Assembly: GCA_029269125.1 (NCBI GenBank)
Contig: JARHXX010000017.1
Span: 1-64,000 of the forward strand
DNA from: Kiritimatiellaeota bacterium B1221
GTDB taxonomy: Bacteria; Verrucomicrobiota; Kiritimatiellia; SS1-B-03-39; UBA6053
Length of the DNA stretch: 64,000 bases
Direction: 5' to 3'
In this document: positions 1 to 8,394 of the stretch, one piece after another
Layout of the letters: each line of letters starts with the position of its first letter
How positions within the stretch are numbered: the first letter of the stretch is position 1
Translations under genes and position numbers: made by a program
The notes under the pieces: generated by a model
Told to the model about the DNA's origin: nothing
What the model saw: the letters and a program-made list of their open reading frames with translations, nothing else
Database searches by the model: none

Positions 1-31
1 GGCAACTCCGGTTCATATCCCGTTCCGGAAC
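1..31. repeat. Direct repeat copy A, ACTCCG-type
   Basis: A 31-base unit here recurs at 254-284 with two differences. It holds the core TTCATATCCCGTTCCGGAAC. The half-elements AACTCCG and CCGGAAC suggest it belongs to the ACTCCG repeats seen at other gene ends in this window. Confidence 0.6.
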
Positions 32-141
32 TCCGGGAAGAGTGGAAGGAATTGCACCCCGTGATACACCGCCGAAGCGGGTGCGGTCACCGTAGCCCGA
101 TGTTGATGCGAAAGCGTTAACGCCGGGTTCGCATATGCAGT

Positions 142-164
142 AGCACCCCTGTAGGGTGCTTTTT
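142..164 (+). terminator. Rho-independent terminator (plus strand)
   Basis: Perfect 7-bp stem AGCACCC (142-148) / GGGTGCT (154-160), a CTGTA loop and a run of T at 160-164. It would end a transcript entering from left of the window. The rest of 1-313 holds only repeats and a second hairpin (ACACCC 221-226 / GGGTGT 233-238); no gene is seen. Confidence 0.6.
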
Positions 165-253
165 ATCCGAATTCCCGCCGGGGTGGCCTCCTGCGTCGGG
201 AGCCCCGGGCTGCGGTGAGGACACCCGCTTCGGGGTGTTTGGCCATCCGGCCT

Positions 254-284
254 GGGAACTCCGCTTCATATCCCGTTCCGGAAC
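254..284. repeat. Direct repeat copy B, ACTCCG-type
   Basis: Second copy of the 31-base unit at 1-31 (29 of 31 identical). It lies 30 bases past the stop codon of the minus-strand PEP-CTERM gene, so it may be transcribed as part of its 3' end. Confidence 0.6.
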
Positions 285-313
285 CCAAGGAAAGCGGCCG
301 GTGTCCCGCGGCC

Positions 314-1042
314 TCAGCTTCGCCGACGGATTAGCAGCACAACGGTGGTCAGGCCCCCCAGGAGCAACATCAGAGAGGAGGGTTCGGGCACCGCGGTGAC
401 GACCACGTTGTCGTAAATCACCTGCTTGACGGTTCCGCTGCTGTTGCTGCCGTAGGGGATGTAAAATCCCACATACAGGTCTTCACCCTGGAGACCGGAT
501 CCTGCGGCGTTCCAAGTGACGCCCCCGTTGACGGTGGCCGTGGAAGTGTCGGGAAGTCCGGGATAATCGCTTTTGTCGAATGTGGCCAAGGCGCCGTCCG
601 GATCCAGGGTCACCCCGACATAGGCACCGCCGGAAAACACGCCGTCGTCATCCGTGAAAAAACCGCCGATGAAATTGTCCGGAAGGGAATTGCTGGAGCG
701 GGAACCGATCACCACCTCCAGGGTATAGGTCTGTGTTTCGTCAATGGTGGCGATCTTCTGGAACACATACCCGGGTTCATACGAGTCCGATTGCCGCCTC
801 GCATCCACCACCAGCCACTGATCGCCGTCCGGAGCCGTGGGGAAGGTGCCGTTCGCCTTTTCCACCGCGACACGGTCCGCCCCGTGAATCCAGTCGTCCA
901 CCTCGTTCACGTAAGTGCCGGTATCCGGGGACTCGAAACTTGAATTCAACACCGGAATGACGGCTCCGGATGCGCCCGCGCCCGCGAAAACCGTGAAAAA
1001 AACAATGGTGGTAAAAAGGAATCGAAACGTCATCATTTTCAT
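314..1042 (-). CDS. PEP-CTERM sorting domain protein
   Basis: A 242-residue exported protein. The N-terminus is a signal peptide (hydrophobic stretch at about residues 8-27). The C-terminus has the full PEP-CTERM signal: VPEPSS, a hydrophobic helix, then an arginine-rich tail ending RRRS. The family is anchored and processed at the cell surface by an exosortase, and no exosortase is in this window. The middle (NSSFESP, W, and a C-terminal YDNVVV strand) looks like a carbohydrate-binding-like jelly roll, which is inference. It lies 15 bases downstream of a second PEP-CTERM gene and was probably cotranscribed with it. The substrate is unknown. Confidence 0.85.
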   Translation of the reverse strand: MKMMTFRFLFTTIVFFTVFAGAGASGAVIPVLNSSFESPDTGTYVNEVDDWIHGADRVAVEKANGTFPTAPDGDQWLVVDARRQSDSYEPGYVFQKIATIDETQTYTLEVVIGSRSSNSLPDNFIGGFFTDDDGVFSGGAYVGVTLDPDGALATFDKSDYPGLPDTSTATVNGGVTWNAAGSGLQGEDLYVGFYIPYGSNSSGTVKQVIYDNVVVTAVPEPSSLMLLLGGLTTVVLLIRRRS

Positions 1043-1056
1043 AGGTACTCCGGAAG

Positions 1057-1782
1057 TCAGGTGCGGCGGCGCAACAACAACGCGCTCGCGGCGAAACCAC
1101 CCAGCAAGAGAAGCAGAGAGGAGGGTTCAGGGACCACGACCAGGGTGGGCGCAGTGGCGAGAGCAGAAGCATAGGCTGCCCCTTCGGAAGAACGGAATTG
1201 ATCAACGGACACGTTCAGTTCCTCCCGTTGAATAACAAAGGATACGGTACCGTTCGTATCCGCGTTGATAAAGTTGTCCAGGGCACTGTTGGAAAAGGAC
1301 ACCATCGTTCCCACATCGTCACTTTCCAGGGACAGCGTGGTCAGATAAGTGACGCTGGCAAGATTGATCTTGTTCCAGCCATCCCACTCGGCCACACCGC
1401 CGTTGCTGTTCGAAGTCGTGAAGGTCAGGGTGTCTTCATTGAACAGGTCGTCGTGGTTGCCATCGTTGACGCCATACACCCGGAACTGGTGGTTTCCATC
1501 CACCTCATACTGTACATCCATACCTTCCAGATAGATGGAAAAGGACGAGTTTGATGCTGTTCCGCTGAACGTACCAATGTCAAAACGGATCATCCCCACG
1601 CGGCTAGCGTTTTGCCCTGTTCCATCGTATTTGGTGGCGATGGTCAGGTTCGATCCGTAGTTGGCATTCTTCTCGTTCCGGCGGTAAAAGGTGTCTCCGG
1701 AGGCGTAGAATACGTCGGCACAAGCCGATGAACCGACAAGTGCTACTAAGACGAGCATGATTATTTGGGATTTAGGCAACAT
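1057..1782 (-). CDS. PEP-CTERM protein, DNRLRE-like
   Basis: A 241-residue exported protein with signal peptide ending near SSACA and a PEP-CTERM tail (VPEPSS, hydrophobic helix, LLRRRT). The body resembles DNRLRE-type surface domains: 'YASGDTFYRRNEKNANYGS' followed by RVGMIRFDI matches the conserved 'D..i......nyG....l.v' plus 'rsliRFdl' pattern. The ATG at 1782 was chosen because residues upstream of it (to 1842) are not signal-like. It heads a two-gene PEP-CTERM unit with the gene at 314. A structural or adhesive role is inferred. Confidence 0.8.
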   Translation of the reverse strand: MLPKSQIIMLVLVALVGSSACADVFYASGDTFYRRNEKNANYGSNLTIATKYDGTGQNASRVGMIRFDIGTFSGTASNSSFSIYLEGMDVQYEVDGNHQFRVYGVNDGNHDDLFNEDTLTFTTSNSNGGVAEWDGWNKINLASVTYLTTLSLESDDVGTMVSFSNSALDNFINADTNGTVSFVIQREELNVSVDQFRSSEGAAYASALATAPTLVVVPEPSSLLLLLGGFAASALLLRRRT

Positions 1783-1967
1783 TTTTCTCACAGCAAGACT
1801 TCTACAAGATTGAAAAAACAGTTGGATACTAGCTAGTTTCATATCGCAGATTCAAACATTTTCTGGGCTTTTTTAGATATGGAAATCCCGCCCCTCCCTG
1901 AAACGTGGAGTTCCGGCCTTCGGAAAACGGTTGCACAGAGGTTTCCAAGGGTCGGAACCTGTTTCGT

Positions 1968-2696
1968 TTACTGTGGGTGAACGACGTCATCCCCGGCGGA
2001 ATCCGGGCCGGACTCCGGTTTCTCCACCCGTTCGTACAATTCCGGCAACCCGGTTTTCAGATCCCGAAGAATCAGGTCGGTCATCACTTCCGCGCCGGTT
2101 TCATTGAAATGGGTTTTGTCGGTGCCGTTCCGGTTGAATTTCATGGTGGCCTCCTCTCCGATTTCATTCTGCAGGGCGACGCTGGAGGTGTTGAGATCGA
2201 TTACCGGCACATCCAGTTCCTCTCCCAGTTCCCGCGCGGCCTGCGCGAAGGGTGCTAATTTTCCGTTGTATACTTTTCCCTCTTTGTTGAACCAGCGGCG
2301 CGCCACCGGGGTCACCAGGACGGGTTGCGCTCCCGCTTTGCGGAAGGCCTCTATATAAATCGTCAGATATTCTTTGTAGGTGGTCTGTGGATCGGTCTCC
2401 AGCTTCGGCCCCTTGCCGGGCTGATCGTTGTGGCCGAACTGGATCAGCGCATAATCGGGCTGGTCCGCCAGCGCGCGGGGCAGCAAGCCTTCTTGGTGCC
2501 AACTCATCGAACTCCGACCACCGCGGGCATGGTTCACCACCGTGACCTGATCGTCAAAGCGACCCGCGAAGGCTTTTCCCCAGCCCTCACGCTCGGTGAC
2601 GGTTGAATCTCCGATCAGCACCACCGTGACCGGTGCCTCCCCGAACACGGTGCAGGCACAACTCAGGACGGACAACAGACAAAGAACTTTGATCAT
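1968..2696 (-). CDS. SGNH hydrolase, rhamnogalacturonan acetylesterase-like
   Basis: A 242-residue secreted esterase of the SGNH/GDSL superfamily (CE12-like). A signal peptide covers about residues 1-19. Catalytic blocks are visible: GDSTVTE (nucleophile Ser), the glycine in ARGGRSS, GHND (block III Asn), and DKTHFNETG with the Asp/His pair. Rhamnogalacturonan and xylan acetylesterases of this family remove O-acetyl groups from plant or algal polysaccharides. It sits 15 bases downstream of the GH3 gene on the same strand, so the two probably form a deacetylation plus glycosidase unit. The substrate is not fixed by sequence. Confidence 0.85.
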   Translation of the reverse strand: MIKVLCLLSVLSCACTVFGEAPVTVVLIGDSTVTEREGWGKAFAGRFDDQVTVVNHARGGRSSMSWHQEGLLPRALADQPDYALIQFGHNDQPGKGPKLETDPQTTYKEYLTIYIEAFRKAGAQPVLVTPVARRWFNKEGKVYNGKLAPFAQAARELGEELDVPVIDLNTSSVALQNEIGEEATMKFNRNGTDKTHFNETGAEVMTDLILRDLKTGLPELYERVEKPESGPDSAGDDVVHPQ

Positions 2697-2711
2697 GGGG
2701 GCTTCTCCTGA

Positions 2712-4460
2712 TTAATAGATGGTTTGGGGATTAAACTCGAGTTTCGCAGGAGCGGTGTTCTTGCCACAGATCACATCGGCTGCGGCCTCCATAGCCAGGG
2801 TCATGGGCGAAAACGGCACCACCACGGTATCCATTTCGTCGGAAACCAAATAGTTGTACGGGTCGTTGGAAACAAAAATTGAAGGTGTCGGCAGTCCGGC
2901 GATTCGGGCGTGTGGTTCCTTCATGGCCTTCGATCCCCGGTTGTAGTATCCGAAATGGACGATCGCGTCCACCTCGTCGGCGGATTTTTGGATATGCGGC
3001 CATACGGCGTCGAACTCCTCCTCGCTGCGGAAATCGACCAGCCGGGCGTCAAATCCCCGGTCCAGCAGCGCCTCCTGCAGCGCACCGGTGTGACCCTCTT
3101 CGGTGTTCACCAGAGAGGAGAGTCCACTTACCTGTTCCACCACCAGCAGCTTGGCGCCGGGTTTCAGCGGAAGCTGTGATCCGCGGTCGCGCAGCACGAC
3201 GGTGGAGCGCTGAAACGCCTCCCGGGCGGTGTCGCGGTTGCGGGGTTCGGTCAGTTGGGACTCCGCCGCCTCCGGATCGACAAGTCCGCCGCTGCCATCG
3301 AGCAGTCCGGCCCGCGCTTTGGCGGTGAGTACCCGCCGGGCGGCCTCCTCCACCTGCTCCTCGCTCAGACGACCGCTCCGCACCGCGTTCACCAGACCCT
3401 CGTAGACTTCGCCGCGCAGGGCATTTTCATCCTTGAGCAGAATCAGATCCACGCCGGCCTCGATGGAGCGGATCGCCGCTTCGGGCACCTCGTATTTGGC
3501 TACCAGCCCGCCCATAGTGAACGAATCGGTCATAATCACCCCGTCGTATCCCATCTCCTCGCGCAGCAGTCCGGTGACGATCGGCTTGGAGAGGGTCGCG
3601 ATTTCCTGCGAAGGGTCAATTTCCGGAAAAATGGAATGCGCGAGCATGATGGCGGGCAGTCCGGCCTCAATTAGCGCCCGGTAGGGGGCCAGATGTACCT
3701 CGTGCATCCGCTCGGCAGATTCGCTGATGGTGGCGATGCCGAAATGTACGTCTTCGACCGAATGGCCGCGGCCGGGAAAATGTTTACCGGTGGCGATCAC
3801 TCCGGCCTCGTCGAAACCTTCCAGGCTCTTCAACGCATGGGCGATTACCGTCTGTGGATCGGGAGAATAGGACCGGGTGCCGATTTCCGGATTTTCCGGA
3901 TGGGTATTCACGTCCAGCACCGGCGAATGCACCCAGTTGATGCCCACCGCACGGAGCATGCGCCCCACCAGGGCCGCGACCTGCCGCGAAAGCTCCCCAT
4001 CGCCCGAGGCCGCCAGGCCCATGGGATGCGGAACCGGCAGAAAGCCGCGCATAAAACAGTCCATGCTCGGATTGCCTTCGTAATCGGTGGCGAAGTACAG
4101 CGGGACGCCCGCCCCGCTTTCCATCGCGGTCTCGCGCAAGCGGTTCAGGGTCTGCGCATAGCGTCCGGCACTCACCCGCGGGGCGTTTTGTTTCAGGCCG
4201 TATACGCGTTCCAGCGGCTCGGGATCGCGCAGCACCCGTTCAAACCCGGGACTGCCCGGTGACAGATAGCGGGCGAATTTGCGGCTGAAGGGCGACACCC
4301 GGAAGCCGGCCACATGCTGACGCCGGATCGCATCCAGAATATCGGGGTGGGGGTAGGTTCCCCCAAATCCAAAGACCAGCATCTGTCCGACTTTTTCCTC
4401 CAGGGACATGCGGTTGAGAAACTGGGTGACGGATTCAGGGGTGGGAGAGGGATTCTTCAT
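2712..4460 (-). CDS. Glycoside hydrolase family 3 protein (NagZ-like)
   Basis: A 582-residue GH3 enzyme. The catalytic TIM barrel comes first, with GKHFPGRGH near residue 228 (the Lys-His and loop His of beta-N-acetylglucosaminidase-type GH3) and MTDSF near residue 312 holding the nucleophile Asp. A C-terminal alpha/beta domain follows from about residue 410. The GKHFPGRGHSVEDVH pattern is of the NagZ/bacterial hexosaminidase branch, not the beta-glucosidase branch. No clear signal peptide is seen, so it is probably cytoplasmic. It is first gene of a unit with the SGNH esterase. Natural substrate could be N-acetylhexosaminides from peptidoglycan or from imported oligosaccharides. Confidence 0.88.
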   Translation of the reverse strand: MKNPSPTPESVTQFLNRMSLEEKVGQMLVFGFGGTYPHPDILDAIRRQHVAGFRVSPFSRKFARYLSPGSPGFERVLRDPEPLERVYGLKQNAPRVSAGRYAQTLNRLRETAMESGAGVPLYFATDYEGNPSMDCFMRGFLPVPHPMGLAASGDGELSRQVAALVGRMLRAVGINWVHSPVLDVNTHPENPEIGTRSYSPDPQTVIAHALKSLEGFDEAGVIATGKHFPGRGHSVEDVHFGIATISESAERMHEVHLAPYRALIEAGLPAIMLAHSIFPEIDPSQEIATLSKPIVTGLLREEMGYDGVIMTDSFTMGGLVAKYEVPEAAIRSIEAGVDLILLKDENALRGEVYEGLVNAVRSGRLSEEQVEEAARRVLTAKARAGLLDGSGGLVDPEAAESQLTEPRNRDTAREAFQRSTVVLRDRGSQLPLKPGAKLLVVEQVSGLSSLVNTEEGHTGALQEALLDRGFDARLVDFRSEEEFDAVWPHIQKSADEVDAIVHFGYYNRGSKAMKEPHARIAGLPTPSIFVSNDPYNYLVSDEMDTVVVPFSPMTLAMEAAADVICGKNTAPAKLEFNPQTIY

Positions 4461-4843
4461 TTGGAGAGATGCGGGTTAGAAGGTTTTGGGATAAAAGTTA
4501 TGCAATGAATCAAGAGGAAACACCCGGAGAGAGTATGAACCCGTCCGGTCATTCCGGAGATTTACCTGAGGAAGGATTGACTGAATTGGAGGGTGCCCTG
4601 TGTGATAAAAAGTAACAGAAACTACCTAGCATCATTCGCAATCTGATGTGAAGCTCAAAACAAAAGAGATTCCGGATGATCATTCGAATTCAATGTCTAC
4701 CCCTGCCACAGCCGCATGATGCTTTTACCCACTGCTCTCCTCCACGGCACGGCAGTCTTCTTGAAGAGGCGATGCAGATGAGCCTCTCCGCAACCCGGTT
4801 CTGTAGGTCTGCCCCTCCCGGGGGCAGACCACAGATTTTTGTT
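4461..4843. other. Intergenic region, 383 bases
   Basis: Separates the GH3 gene start from the end of the sulfur-oxidoreductase gene. It should hold the promoter of the GH3/esterase pair, but no convincing -35/-10 pair was picked. A 36-codon ORF at 4505-4615 has no ribosome-binding site and was not called. The only clear structure is the hairpin at 4806-4830. Confidence 0.5.
4806..4830. terminator. Strong hairpin after sulfur oxidoreductase gene
   Basis: Perfect 10-bp stem GGTCTGCCCC / GGGGCAGACC with a 5-base loop, 13 bases beyond the stop of the minus-strand gene at 4844. The T-rich tract (ACAGATTTTTGTTTT) follows it on the plus strand, which is the wrong side for the minus-strand transcript, so it may end read-through from the plus strand or simply protect the 3' end. 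Confidence 0.5.
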
Positions 4844-7282
4844 TTAGATGAACAGGTTGGTCCCGGACTGGGAGGAGGCGCCGAGGAATTCCGCGACCCC
4901 GCCGAGTTCGATCCCGTCGATGAGTTCTTCTTCACGGATGCCCATGGCTTCCATGGACATGGTGCAGGCCACCAAACGGGCGCCGCCGTCGATGGCGCTC
5001 TGTAAAAGATCCGGGAGGTTGGGCAGGTTTTTGTCCCGCATCCGGTCTTTCATCATTTTGGTCCCCATGCCGGCCATGTGCATATTGGACAGGGGCAACT
5101 TGTGCACCCCGCGCGGCAACATCCATCCGAACATTTTGTCCATGAGGGTTTTGTCCTGGATCACCGGAGGCTGATCTTTGCGTAAGACGTTCAATCCCCA
5201 GAAGGTGAAAAACAGCGTCGCTTTTCCGCCCATGGCCATGGCGCCGTTGGCAATCACCAGGGAGGCCATGGCTTTATCCAGCTCGCCGGAGAAGACCACC
5301 AGGGTGGTGTCCTGATTGTTGACACCCGCAGTGCTTTGGGGTTGTTCCAGGGCGGTCAATGGTTTGCGAAGACGTCCTTTAATGAGCCCGTCTTTTTTTT
5401 CGGCCGAGATGAATTCCAGTCCATTGGCTTTGCAGAAAGGGGGCAGATCGTTTTTGAATCCACTGTCGGAAGACAGCACTTCCATTTCCTGTCCGGGGGA
5501 CATGCTTTGCACGGCTTCTTTGACTTTGAGGATCGGACCCGGGCAGGCCAGTCCGCAGGCATCCAGCTGAATGACATCAGTTGCTGGCGTTTCCGTTGGG
5601 GTCTCGGAGCTTTCAGGCTTTTTTATGGGAGCTTCCGGCCGGGTTTCAATTTTCAATCCCCCCACATGCGATTTCACATTAAAACCATGTTGTTTGAGAA
5701 TCCGCGCTGCGAAATAGCTGGTTTTTCCCAAGGCGCAGACGGTGGTCACCGGTTTGGATTTATCCAGTTCGCCCATGCGGTCCCGCATTTGGGGGTAGGG
5801 GATATTCACCGCCCCGGGTATAGGACGAATTTGAGTCATTTCCGAAGGTCGGACATCGACGATCTGTACGGTTCCGTCACTCGGAAGTTCAAAAGCCGGG
5901 CTGTAATGGCCGTTGCGAATATTGTTGGCGGAGAAGCCGGCGGTGTTCAGCGGGTCTTTGGCAGATCCAAAGGGCGGGGCGTAGGACAGTTCCATGTGTT
6001 CGAGATCATCCACCGTAAGTTTGCCTTTGATGGCGGTGGCTAATACGTCCAGACGTTTATCGACACCTTCGATGCCATTTACTTGACCGCCGAGAATGCG
6101 ACCGGTTGTGGTTTCCCAAAGCAGTTTCACACTCAGATTTGTGGCGCCGGGATAGTAGCTGGCGTGGTTGTAATCATTGACGATGGTTTTCTGATAGTCC
6201 GCTCCAAGTTGTTGCAGACGTTTTTCGGAATGACCGGTCACTCCGGCGGCCACATCGAAGACCCGCACAATGGCGGTGCCGATGGAACCGGGGTAGGGGC
6301 GCGCTTTTTCTCCCAGCATGATATGATCCGCGGCGCAGCGTCCCTGCCGATTGGCCGGACCTCCGAGCGGTACCGCGGATGGGCCGCCCAGAATGGGGTC
6401 GATTCCTTCGCAGACATCTCCGACCGCATAAATATCCGGATCGTTGGTTTGCATGTGTGCATTGGCCTGGATGTGACCGCGGGCGCCCAAGTTGAGTCCG
6501 GCGGCTTTGGCCAGCCCGCTTTCAGGGCGCACGCCGATAGACAAAATGACCATATCGGCATCCAGGCTTTTGCCGGAATTTAAGGTGGCTTTGAGCGCTG
6601 TTCCATTTTGCGCGAATCCGGAAATCCCGTCGCCGAGGATAAGTTCCACGCCGTAATCCATCAACTCCTGTTCCACCGGGCGGACCATTTCGGGATCCAT
6701 TTGCGGAAGGACCTGTTCAACCAGTTCGACCAGAGCCACTTCCTTTTTAAGGTGGATTAACTGCTCTGCCATTTCCAGTCCGATGAAACCGGCCCCGATG
6801 ACCAGTACTTTCCGGGCATCGGCGGCGGCTGCTTTGATGCGGTCCATGTCCTGCAGGTTGCGCAAAGTGTAGATACCGGGCAGATTTATGCCTTCCAGAG
6901 GAGGGGTCAGTGGAGAGGCACCGGGGGAGAGGATGAGTTTGTCGTAGGGCAGGTCGGATTCCACGCCATCTTTAAGGTTGCGAACTTTGAGAGATTTGGC
7001 TTCACGATCGATTGCGGTGGCTTCGGTTTCGGCCAACACGTTTAAGTTGAGCAGTCCGCGCAGGGAATCGGGGGTTTGCAGGGCCAATTTACTTCGGTCG
7101 GCAATTTCGCCGCCGATATGGTAGGGCAAACCACAGTTGGCGAAAGAAACATCGGGTCCCCGTTCAATGAGGGTGATTTCTGCAGATTCATCCAAACGGC
7201 GGGCCCGGGCTGCGGCAGATGCGCCTCCGGCGACAGCGCCGACTATTACGATACGGAGAGGGGAAGTGTTTGTTGCATTCAT
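4844..7282 (-). CDS. CoA-disulfide reductase/rhodanese/TusA/DsrE fusion
   Basis: An 812-residue flavoprotein combining a whole persulfide-handling chain. Order: FAD/NAD(P)H disulfide reductase (about 8-320, VGAVAGGASAAARAR dinucleotide site, redox Cys in NCGLPYHIGG as in CoA-disulfide reductases), dimerisation domain (about 330-450, ending in SYAPPFGSAKDP), rhodanese (about 460-555, active Cys in TVCALGKTS), TusA/SirA (about 570-640, CGLACPGPI with the CPxP Cys), and a DsrE-like domain (about 660-812, Cys in ACTMSMEAMG). Each domain keeps its sulfur-carrying cysteine, so sulfane sulfur could pass along the chain. Family knowledge points to reduction of CoA- or glutathione persulfide and disulfides using NAD(P)H. 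It follows the ArsR gene by 7 bases and is probably its main target. Confidence 0.92.
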   Translation of the reverse strand: MNATNTSPLRIVIVGAVAGGASAAARARRLDESAEITLIERGPDVSFANCGLPYHIGGEIADRSKLALQTPDSLRGLLNLNVLAETEATAIDREAKSLKVRNLKDGVESDLPYDKLILSPGASPLTPPLEGINLPGIYTLRNLQDMDRIKAAAADARKVLVIGAGFIGLEMAEQLIHLKKEVALVELVEQVLPQMDPEMVRPVEQELMDYGVELILGDGISGFAQNGTALKATLNSGKSLDADMVILSIGVRPESGLAKAAGLNLGARGHIQANAHMQTNDPDIYAVGDVCEGIDPILGGPSAVPLGGPANRQGRCAADHIMLGEKARPYPGSIGTAIVRVFDVAAGVTGHSEKRLQQLGADYQKTIVNDYNHASYYPGATNLSVKLLWETTTGRILGGQVNGIEGVDKRLDVLATAIKGKLTVDDLEHMELSYAPPFGSAKDPLNTAGFSANNIRNGHYSPAFELPSDGTVQIVDVRPSEMTQIRPIPGAVNIPYPQMRDRMGELDKSKPVTTVCALGKTSYFAARILKQHGFNVKSHVGGLKIETRPEAPIKKPESSETPTETPATDVIQLDACGLACPGPILKVKEAVQSMSPGQEMEVLSSDSGFKNDLPPFCKANGLEFISAEKKDGLIKGRLRKPLTALEQPQSTAGVNNQDTTLVVFSGELDKAMASLVIANGAMAMGGKATLFFTFWGLNVLRKDQPPVIQDKTLMDKMFGWMLPRGVHKLPLSNMHMAGMGTKMMKDRMRDKNLPNLPDLLQSAIDGGARLVACTMSMEAMGIREEELIDGIELGGVAEFLGASSQSGTNLFI

Positions 7283-7289
7283 TTAGGGA

Positions 7290-7607
7290 TTATTCCGGGT
7301 TTTGGGTTCCAAGGGTACATTGAAACTGGTGGCAGAAACTTTGAATCTTTTCGCAATTCAGGGCGTAGGACATGCGGGGTCCATTGGGATATTGAAGCAA
7401 GAGGCCTGCTTCCAGCAAAGTTTTGATGTGTTGGGAGATGGTGGCCTGGGCCAGGGGGATTTCGTTGACGATCTCCTTAAAAGAGACCGTATCCTTTCCC
7501 TGGAGAAAGGTCACGATGGCCATGCGGGCGGGATGAGCGAGGGCTGCGGCAAACTGTGCCATACGGATATGTTCGACATCAAAGGGAATAAGTTTTGGAG
7601 CTGTCAT
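7290..7607 (-). CDS. ArsR-family transcriptional repressor
   Basis: A 105-residue winged-helix repressor. ALAHPARMAIVTFL is the typical ArsR helix, LAQATISQHIKTLLEAGLL the recognition helix and wing. The ArsR alpha-3 metal site CVC is absent; instead three cysteines (C85, C92, C97) cluster in the C-terminal helix, which could bind a thiophilic metal or sense persulfide/oxidation (inference). It is the first gene of a two-gene unit with the sulfur-oxidoreductase fusion. A near-perfect 25-base palindrome starts 34 bases upstream (7641-7665), inside a likely promoter, so it probably represses itself and the reductase. Confidence 0.92.
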   Translation of the reverse strand: MTAPKLIPFDVEHIRMAQFAAALAHPARMAIVTFLQGKDTVSFKEIVNEIPLAQATISQHIKTLLEAGLLLQYPNGPRMSYALNCEKIQSFCHQFQCTLGTQNPE

Positions 7608-7640
7608 AAGATAGGGAGCAGGTTAGAGGTTTTATTTATT

Positions 7641-7673
7641 AATCGTATATCGCCGATGTACGATTAAAGGCAA
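7641..7673 (-). promoter_or_regulatory. arsR promoter with ArsR operator (copy 1)
   Basis: A 25-base inverted repeat (7641-7665; arms AATCGTATATCG and CGATGTACGATT about a central C) lies between a -35-like TTGCCT (minus strand, 7673-7668) and a -10-like TATACG (7649-7644), spaced 18. One base differs from the other three copies: TATATCG here against TACATCG elsewhere. This break in symmetry is what produces TATAC on the minus strand. Repressor binding here would block the polymerase. The role is inferred from position and symmetry. Confidence 0.7.
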
Positions 7674-7808
7674 GTGAAAATTTTTTATATTTCGAATGAA
7701 TGTGGCGGTCTGACAGGAAACTGGGGAATTCTGTGGGTTTGAGGCAGAGAAATACAGGTTGAAGCGCGGCTGTGAACCCCATGGGGAATCGCCAAGGATT
7801 TTATATTA

Positions 7809-7833
7809 AACGTACATCGCCGATGTACGATTT
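7809..7833. promoter_or_regulatory. ArsR-type operator palindrome, copy 2
   Basis: Core CGTACATCGCCGATGTACG at 7811-7829 is a perfect palindrome about one central base. It is 167 bases from copy 1 (core start to core start) and opens the first full 293-base repeat unit. Confidence 0.65.
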
Positions 7834-8100
7834 AAAGGGGGTGAATATTTTTTATTTTTGCTGTCGAATAGACTGATGGCTTTCAGGGGGGGCGGTACCG
7901 TTTCGTGATAAAGCTCTGATCTGGGTTCGGATCCATGGTGAGTCGATGGGGGAATTGTTTAATCGCCGGGCCAAAGTTCTGTGAAGGGATGCGTGGGGCA
8001 GGCTGACAGGAAACTGGGGACTTCTGTGGGTATGAGGCAGAGAAATACAGGTTGAAGCGCAGCTGTGAACCCCATGAGGAATCGCCAAGGATTTCAACTT

Positions 8101-8125
8101 AATCGTACATCGCCGATGTACGATT
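8101..8125. promoter_or_regulatory. ArsR-type operator palindrome, copy 3
   Basis: Perfect palindrome with arms AATCGTACATCG and CGATGTACGATT about a central C, 293 bases after copy 2. There is no gene start next to it. Confidence 0.65.
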
Positions 8126-8394
8126 TAAAGGGGTTGAATATTTTTTACTTTTGCTGTCGAATAGACTGATGGCTTTCAGGGGGGGGCGGTACCGTTTCGT
8201 GATAAAGCTCTGAGCTGGGTTCGGATCCATGGTGAGTCGATGGGGGAATTGTTTAATCGCCGGGCCAAAGTTCTGTGAAGGGATGCGTGGGGCGGGCTGA
8301 CAGGAAACTGGGGACTTCTGTGGGTTTTAGGCAGAGAAATACAGGTTGAAGCGCGGCTGTGAACCCTTTGAGGAATCGCCAAGGATTTCAACTA

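Noticed and set aside
1-140. tRNA- or tmRNA-like 3' end (GGTTCATATCCC)
   Set aside because: No matching acceptor or anticodon arms could be folded and the same word recurs at 254 as a repeat.
4505-4615. 36-codon acidic ORF upstream of the GH3 gene
   Set aside because: No ribosome-binding site and no similarity that I recognise; likely chance.
7852-8391. Two similar 71-81 residue minus-strand ORFs rich in Ser/Arg/His
   Set aside because: They lie wholly in the tandem repeat units, lack ribosome-binding sites and exist only because the repeat is open in that frame.
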